NCBI GenBank assembly: GCA_025677835.1
Contig: JAIXMR010000074.1
Location: 62,001-126,000, forward strand
DNA: 64,000 bases
Source of the DNA: Sporodiniella umbellata
Taxonomy: Eukaryota; Mucoromycota; Mucoromycetes; Mucorales; Rhizopodaceae
Direction of reading: 5' to 3'
Part shown: positions 59,242 through 64,000 of the stretch, piece after piece
How positions within the stretch are numbered: position 1 is the stretch's first letter
Layout of the letters: every line of letters begins with the position of its first letter
Program-made: the position numbers and the translations under genes
The notes under the pieces: generated by a model
Databases searched by the model: none
What the model was told of the DNA's origin: nothing
What the model saw: the letters and a program-made list of their open reading frames with translations, nothing else

Positions 59242-61215
59242 ATGATCTTCGACCGATATCGCAACAAAGCAAAAAAGACAGAAGAAAAGCCTGTTAAAAA
59301 ATCAATTACAACCAGTAGTTTAGCCAATGCTTTATTTAAACGGTTTCCTATTCAACTTTCAAGAAAGCCAAAACATCACTCACCCCAAGAAGAAAATACA
59401 GAGCTCAACAAACCCAGGCCTTCTGCATCATTACCCAATATCAATGTAATTCCTAAGAGCGACCTTATTCTATCAAAGTCCGTCACCACCCCACTGCGCC
59501 TTCAGCCAAGCAAAAGACACTCTGCAGACCATCAGCCTCGACAAAATCGCCCTTTCAAAGATACTCGTCACTCCTTTACATTCGGTCATCTGTCCAAACT
59601 AAACAGCCACATAATCACTAAAGATGACTTGGCTTTGGAGCCGACCCATCGTGCAAAACTAGAAAAACTGACGATTTCTATTGATCAGGATTCTCAGACT
59701 CTTCTATCCAAACTTGGTAGCGGTCCGCCTCTCACGCCTCATCGATCCATCAGCCATCAACACCTTCAAGTTCAGCCTTTTGCTACACTTAGCCGCACCC
59801 ACTCTGACTCTCATGTGAATATATTGGGTATTCCTATTACAGCGAATGAACTGGTAAATCTATTACAGGACAAAAACTGTAACGTCACTTTGATTGACGT
59901 ACGCCATTTAATTGATTATCAAAAACTCAAAATCCAAAACTCTCTGAACGTGAACCTACCTTCACTTCTCATCAAACGTTATCAACGAGGTACAGTATCT
60001 AACTTTAACTTGGAAAATTTCATTACGACGGCAGAGGGTAAGGAGCTTTATCAAGCTCAACAAGCCTCCCATAAAGCAAAAAAAGTTTGGGTTGTATACG
60101 ATGAAGATATGATAGAAGACGATCAGAGCTCACAGGCCTGGACGCTCATTAAAGTGCTCGAAAGATCGGTGGACGACGAGGGTAAAGTTTTTTATCTGTC
60201 AGGTGGATTCCAAAGATTCTCTCGAAACCATCCGGAATGGGTAGAAAACCACCAACAGACAAGTGCTGGCACCGCTGTCATTCATTATTCACCTCAACAT
60301 ACCACAAACCATCATACGCTTAATACAAAACTTAATAATATACCAAGACGGTCTGTTAGTTATACCATCGGTGATTCAAAGCATCGTAGAAACACTAGTC
60401 TTTTCAGTCTAGATACCCAAGCTGCCCGAGTCAACAATGCCAACTCACTAGCACGCAGAGAAAAGAGGCGTTCAGAACTACAGCAAGCAGAACCACAGCC
60501 CACTCAGCCCAATTTGAACAGGGTGAACGAAGATGACGAATGTAGTATCATGACCGCCTCACCGAGAACAGAAGCTGAGTTTAGCTTTATTATATCGGAA
60601 ATCATTCGCGGTTTCTTATATGTGGGTCCAGAGATAGAAACAAAAGAGCAAGCTGAGCAGCTGGAGGCCCGCCATATTAAAAGAGTACTAAATATGGCAG
60701 AGGAATGTCAAGATGCTGGGCTAGGCTCCGATATGATATATCTTAAAGTGGACGCCCGAGACACTGTTGAAATGAAAAACATTGAACTTGTCATGATGCA
60801 AGCTGTACAGTTCATAGGTATATAGCTTAAATTAACATCTAACTTGAATCTCTAATTTGTATTTACTATTTTCTCTTTAGAGGAGGCAAAGAAAAACCAT
60901 GAGCCAATTTATGTTCACTGTAAGGCAGGAAAGTCTCGCTCCATTACTGCTATCTTGGCCTATCTTGTTACGTGTGAAAAGTGGACCTTAAAGCAAGCCT
61001 ACAAACATGTTATCGCAGCTCGGCCTACCATGTCGCCTAACATTGGATTTATTACTGAATTGATGAAGATGGAGAATAGAGTACACGGTAGGGTCAGTAG
61101 CTTTCTTCAAACAGATTGGCAATCGACCGCATCCCCTAACCAAGAGTATGTAAGAGAACTCACTCAGTTAGAAAAAGCATGGCAAGATAGTAGCACTCGG
61201 CTTGCTTCGTTGTAG
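59242..61215 (+). CDS. Rhodanese-like plus dual-specificity phosphatase (MAP-kinase phosphatase type)
   Basis: Two exons (59242-60817, 60881-61215) splice into 636 residues. The first 195 are disordered, basic and Ser/Pro-rich. Residues about 195 to 330 form a rhodanese-like domain (VTLIDVRHLIDYQKLKIQNS, FYLSGGFQRFSRNHPEW) whose expected cysteine loop reads VWVVYDEDMIED, so it is catalytically dead and probably binds a kinase. After another disordered stretch comes the phosphatase: EIIRGFLYVGPEIETKEQAE, HIKRVLNMAEEC, DARDTVEM and YVHCKAGKSRSITAILAYL, the HCx5R active site. Conserved MSPNIGFITELMKME ends the domain. The plan matches fungal MAP-kinase phosphatases. Confidence 0.88.
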
Positions 61216-61983
61216 CTAGAAAAATAAAAACAAAGTCAAATGAAAGTCATCAGCGCTATCTGTGTTTTTTTTTTTTTTTTTAATACATTTAAATACCTAG
61301 AATACCAAATTTTATGACTGCACTACGTTACATAGCACAGCTCTCCGGATATAAAGTATAAAAAATACTTCGTAAAAAAAAAGCATACTTTATAGTTTGA
61401 AAAGAAAAAAATCAATCTTGGCTATATTCACAGACCTGTTGCAGTCTTGTTTAAGAACCTTTTGCTTTTTTCTTTAAAAAAAAAGTGAGAAATGGTTGTT
61501 GTAAAGGCTACCTAAAAGTGAGTTTGCGCTAAACGTTTGAAGTATTAGGGTTCAATATATAATCCAATCCAACCACTAAAACCCAAATGAATAGACTGTT
61601 AATAAAACAAAATGCGTCTGGCAATAAAATTAAAAAAAAACTATACATATATGCGCTCAAACAACTTAGATATAGGTACAGCAACAACAATTGAGATCCA
61701 GTGACTTCTGTTGTGCTCCAAAATAAACTTTTGTTGGCAAAAACACCATTGACAAGGCCATTTCTGTTGTCAAAAAAATCAAAGAAATGTAATGTTGAGA
61801 TGATAAGCTGCTATTAAACTATGAAGTTTTATTATGTTTTGTTTATCTTATTTATTTTTTTCTAAAAAAAAAGGAAGAGATAATAATAAGTTGCATATAT
61901 TAATTGTTTTTGTTCAATAGTTGCCATAGGCTTTAAACAGAGGATATATAAATGTCATACTAATTTTGTAAGATACGCATAAA
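61216..61983. other. Convergent intergenic region
   Basis: This 768-bp stretch lies between the stops of the phosphatase (+) and the Myb-like gene (-). It is AT-rich with T- and A-runs and no coding signal. The 3' ends of both transcripts are expected here. Confidence 0.6.
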
Positions 61984-63030
61984 TTAATAAAAATCGAAAT
62001 GACAATTAAGGATTTTTTGTTGCATGTTCTCTATCCATTTACGACGAGGGAAATCTGTTACAGTTTCAGGGTTGATAGCCATTATTTGTGCTTTGGCTAA
62101 AGCTTCGTTTGCCAAAGCTGCTTTCTGTTTTGCTTCTATTGTCTTATTGTATTCACGAAGTCGTTTTTCTTTTCGACTTTCGATCACCATATCAATATAG
62201 CTTTTTTTTTTCCATTTTGAAGAGACTGAAGTATTGTTTGATCCTATGCTAAAAGATCGCGCCAAAATAGATCCATTCTCTTTATCACCCTTTTCTTGTT
62301 GAAGGCTTTGGATAGCAGGGCTAATGTTTTCTTCCACACCTTCGGTGGCTTTTGTTTTTGATTTTGAAATATTACTACGCTTTTTTTCTTGCTGCTCCAG
62401 CCATTGCATGTTGCGATTTAAAATAGTATAACAATGCATAAGATTGAACTTCGATTTCATTTCAAATTTATATGCTCTCTTAGCCTCAGACTCCTAAGTT
62501 AAGAGCAAATCTTTCTATCAATAACGTGTGTCTTTTCGAAAAAGTAAAAACATAAACCTACAATATCTTCACTATTTGAATTTGGACTACGGCTCTTCTC
62601 AACTTGAGACAAAATACTTTTGTATCTACCTACTGCTTTGTTAATGATCTGCCATCTTGAGGGAAGGGAGCGATCATTGCGAGGAATGTAAGAATCCCCA
62701 AGAGCTCCTTTGAAATGATCTTCTATACGGGACCATAGGCTTTCGTACTCATCTTCTGTGCTACTTCTATTTTCGCCAGATCCTTTACCGAAGACTATAA
62801 AAAGAAAAGAACGACAAAGTTGCTCGTCCTCCTCTTCTGAAAAATTTTTTCTTGGTAATCGCTGTTTGACCTTTTTAAAAATGCGGCTAGATGTGTCTCT
62901 TTTTGTGTTGTTTGTGTATATGGCTACACTTGCATTTTTAGGGTTATATATATGACACAAAATACACAGCAGAACAGTGCTTTTTCTTACCTATGGGGTC
63001 ATAGAATCTTTTTTTGCTATCAGATGTCAT
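61984..63030 (-). CDS. Myb/SANT-like protein with NAM-associated C-terminal region
   Basis: Three exons can be joined. The start is ATG 63028-63030 (MTSDSKKRFYDPI). The N-terminal domain has FSEEEDEQLCRSFLF, then SLWSRIEDHFKGAL and LPSRWQIINKAVGRYKSIL, the helix pattern of the Myb/SANT-like unit. After a phase-0 intron the chain reads ESEAKRAYKFEMKSKFNLMH and CYTILNRNMQWLEQ, matching the NAM-associated C-terminal region. A Lys/Glu-rich coiled part follows, ending in WIENMQQKI. Proteins of this plan derive from the DNA-binding partner of PIF/Harbinger transposases or serve as host transcription factors. No transposase is present nearby. Length is about 300 residues. Confidence 0.68.
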
Positions 63031-64000
63031 CTTATATGCGAATAAAAGTATGTATATGTTTTAAAATGCTAGAGCTAAAAACGTAGGTTTTATATAGAAA
63101 GAAAACATAATAATACTAATAAAATTAGCGTTTTGAACTCAAAAATGAAGTGCTTTATTTATTGTAACCACAATAAGCTTTTTGGATCAACAGTTCTCAA
63201 CTTGATTTGATTATCCAAAAATAAATCAGGCACTAACTGTTGTACCCAACTTAATAAAGAAGTTTTTTGCTGCAACAGTTCTGATATATTGAAAAGCAAC
63301 AATGTACGCAATAAATAGCAAAAATAGCACAAGAACACTATTCAGGTCCAAACAGCTGAGTATATAAAAAATTAATTGTAATGATGCCTCAAATTTATTG
63401 TTGAAATGATTGTTATATATTTAGAAAATATGTAACGAACCCTGCCAATTTGACAAAATAGGGTTTCACTTTATTTTTTGTACGAAACCATTCACTAGTA
63501 GATACAATTCATTTGCATATTAATTGGCTTTTCTTTGCTTCTTTGCGTTATTATGTGCATGATACACTTTAGAAGCAGTAACTCAAATCTTGTTTAACAA
63601 AAATATGGACCCCAAACAGCGCTTTTGTTTTTAAAAAGATAATCTGACATTATGAGCCAACGATAAAGCCATATTAGATCATGGTGAGAACACGGCTCGA
63701 AACAATAGAGTTGCTCTTTTTTTCAATTAGCGAGCTTCCAACTATGCCAAAACTGTTTATGATAGGAATCAAGCATCTAGCTGCAACCTAGGCCATTCAA
63801 ATTCTCGACAGTTGCGCTTCTTCTAGACAGAAGGATAGACAAAGCAAGTTTATGAAAAGCGCTATAACCAGATATATTTAAGGAATATATAAAAATTGGT
63901 TTTCTTCACTTTAGCTTCACGTATTTGAGAACAAAAACACCTGGGCGTTTTTATATTTTTTTTCTTTTAAAAATATTCATAAAAAAAGCACACAGTAAGC
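63031..64000. other. AT-rich terminal region, no gene seen
   Basis: The last 970 bp form the upstream side of the Myb-like gene. Very AT-rich, no coding frame of note. A short inverted repeat GAACCCT / AGGGTTTC lies near 63437-63467. Confidence 0.5.

Overview
The window is nuclear DNA from a filamentous fungus, most likely an early-diverging Mucoromycota species of the Mucorales type. Genes are dense on both strands and interrupted by many 40-80 nt GT-AG introns. Intergenic DNA is AT-rich, with very frequent A or T homopolymers. The gene complement (fungal sphingolipid C9-methyltransferase, O-mannosyltransferase, URC4, two G-alpha subunits, a PIF/Harbinger-associated type of Myb-like protein) fits this. 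I see no rRNA, intact tRNA, CRISPR array, prophage or bacterial operon structure. All identifications are from reading translated exons; no database search was possible. Where I give spliced lengths, I checked that the exon lengths add up to a whole number of codons.

Layout. 1-10 kb: the 3' part of a sphingolipid methyltransferase (+), then on the minus strand an LRWD1/ORCA-like WD40 protein, proteasome subunit beta-1, COP9 signalosome subunit 6 and the mitochondrial ATP synthase alpha subunit. A 242-bp Tc1/mariner-type MITE lies at 9347-9588. 10-20 kb: an Mps1/TTK spindle-checkpoint kinase (+), a long coiled-coil protein (-), Tim22 (-), a peroxin/dysferlin-domain membrane protein with an N-terminal C1 zinc domain (-), and a METTL21-type methyltransferase with an unrecognised N-terminal domain (+). 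20-33 kb: a mitochondrial carrier (-) whose upstream EF-hand-like exon carries an in-frame TAA, casein kinase 1 with a poly-Q tail (-), an aldehyde dehydrogenase (+), the Xrn1 exoribonuclease (+) and mitoribosomal protein uL29m (-).

33-46 kb: a first G-alpha subunit (-), then about 3.5 kb of gene-poor DNA with CCAAT boxes and TATA elements, a possible 46-residue microprotein gene (+), a small RhoGAP (+), a sugar transporter (+) and MMS19 (-). 46-56 kb: URC4 (+), a Yap1/Pap1-like bZIP factor with only two cysteines (-), a PRELI/Ups lipid-transfer protein (+), a Faf1/DUF4602-like ribosome-assembly protein (-), a second, divergent G-alpha subunit whose stop codon lies at the edge of a tetranucleotide repeat (-), and a PMT2-family O-mannosyltransferase (-). 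56-64 kb: a 3.6-kb gene-free stretch, a rhodanese plus dual-specificity phosphatase (+) and a Myb/NAM-associated-type protein (-).

The genes are mostly housekeeping and are not an obvious cluster. Loose themes are mitochondrial biogenesis (ATP synthase, Tim22, carrier, uL29m, PRELI), signalling (CK1, two G-alpha, RhoGAP, DSP, Mps1) and protein or RNA turnover (proteasome, CSN6, Xrn1). I did not find a clearly new multi-gene system. The best leads are unusual single-gene architectures and one non-autonomous transposon.
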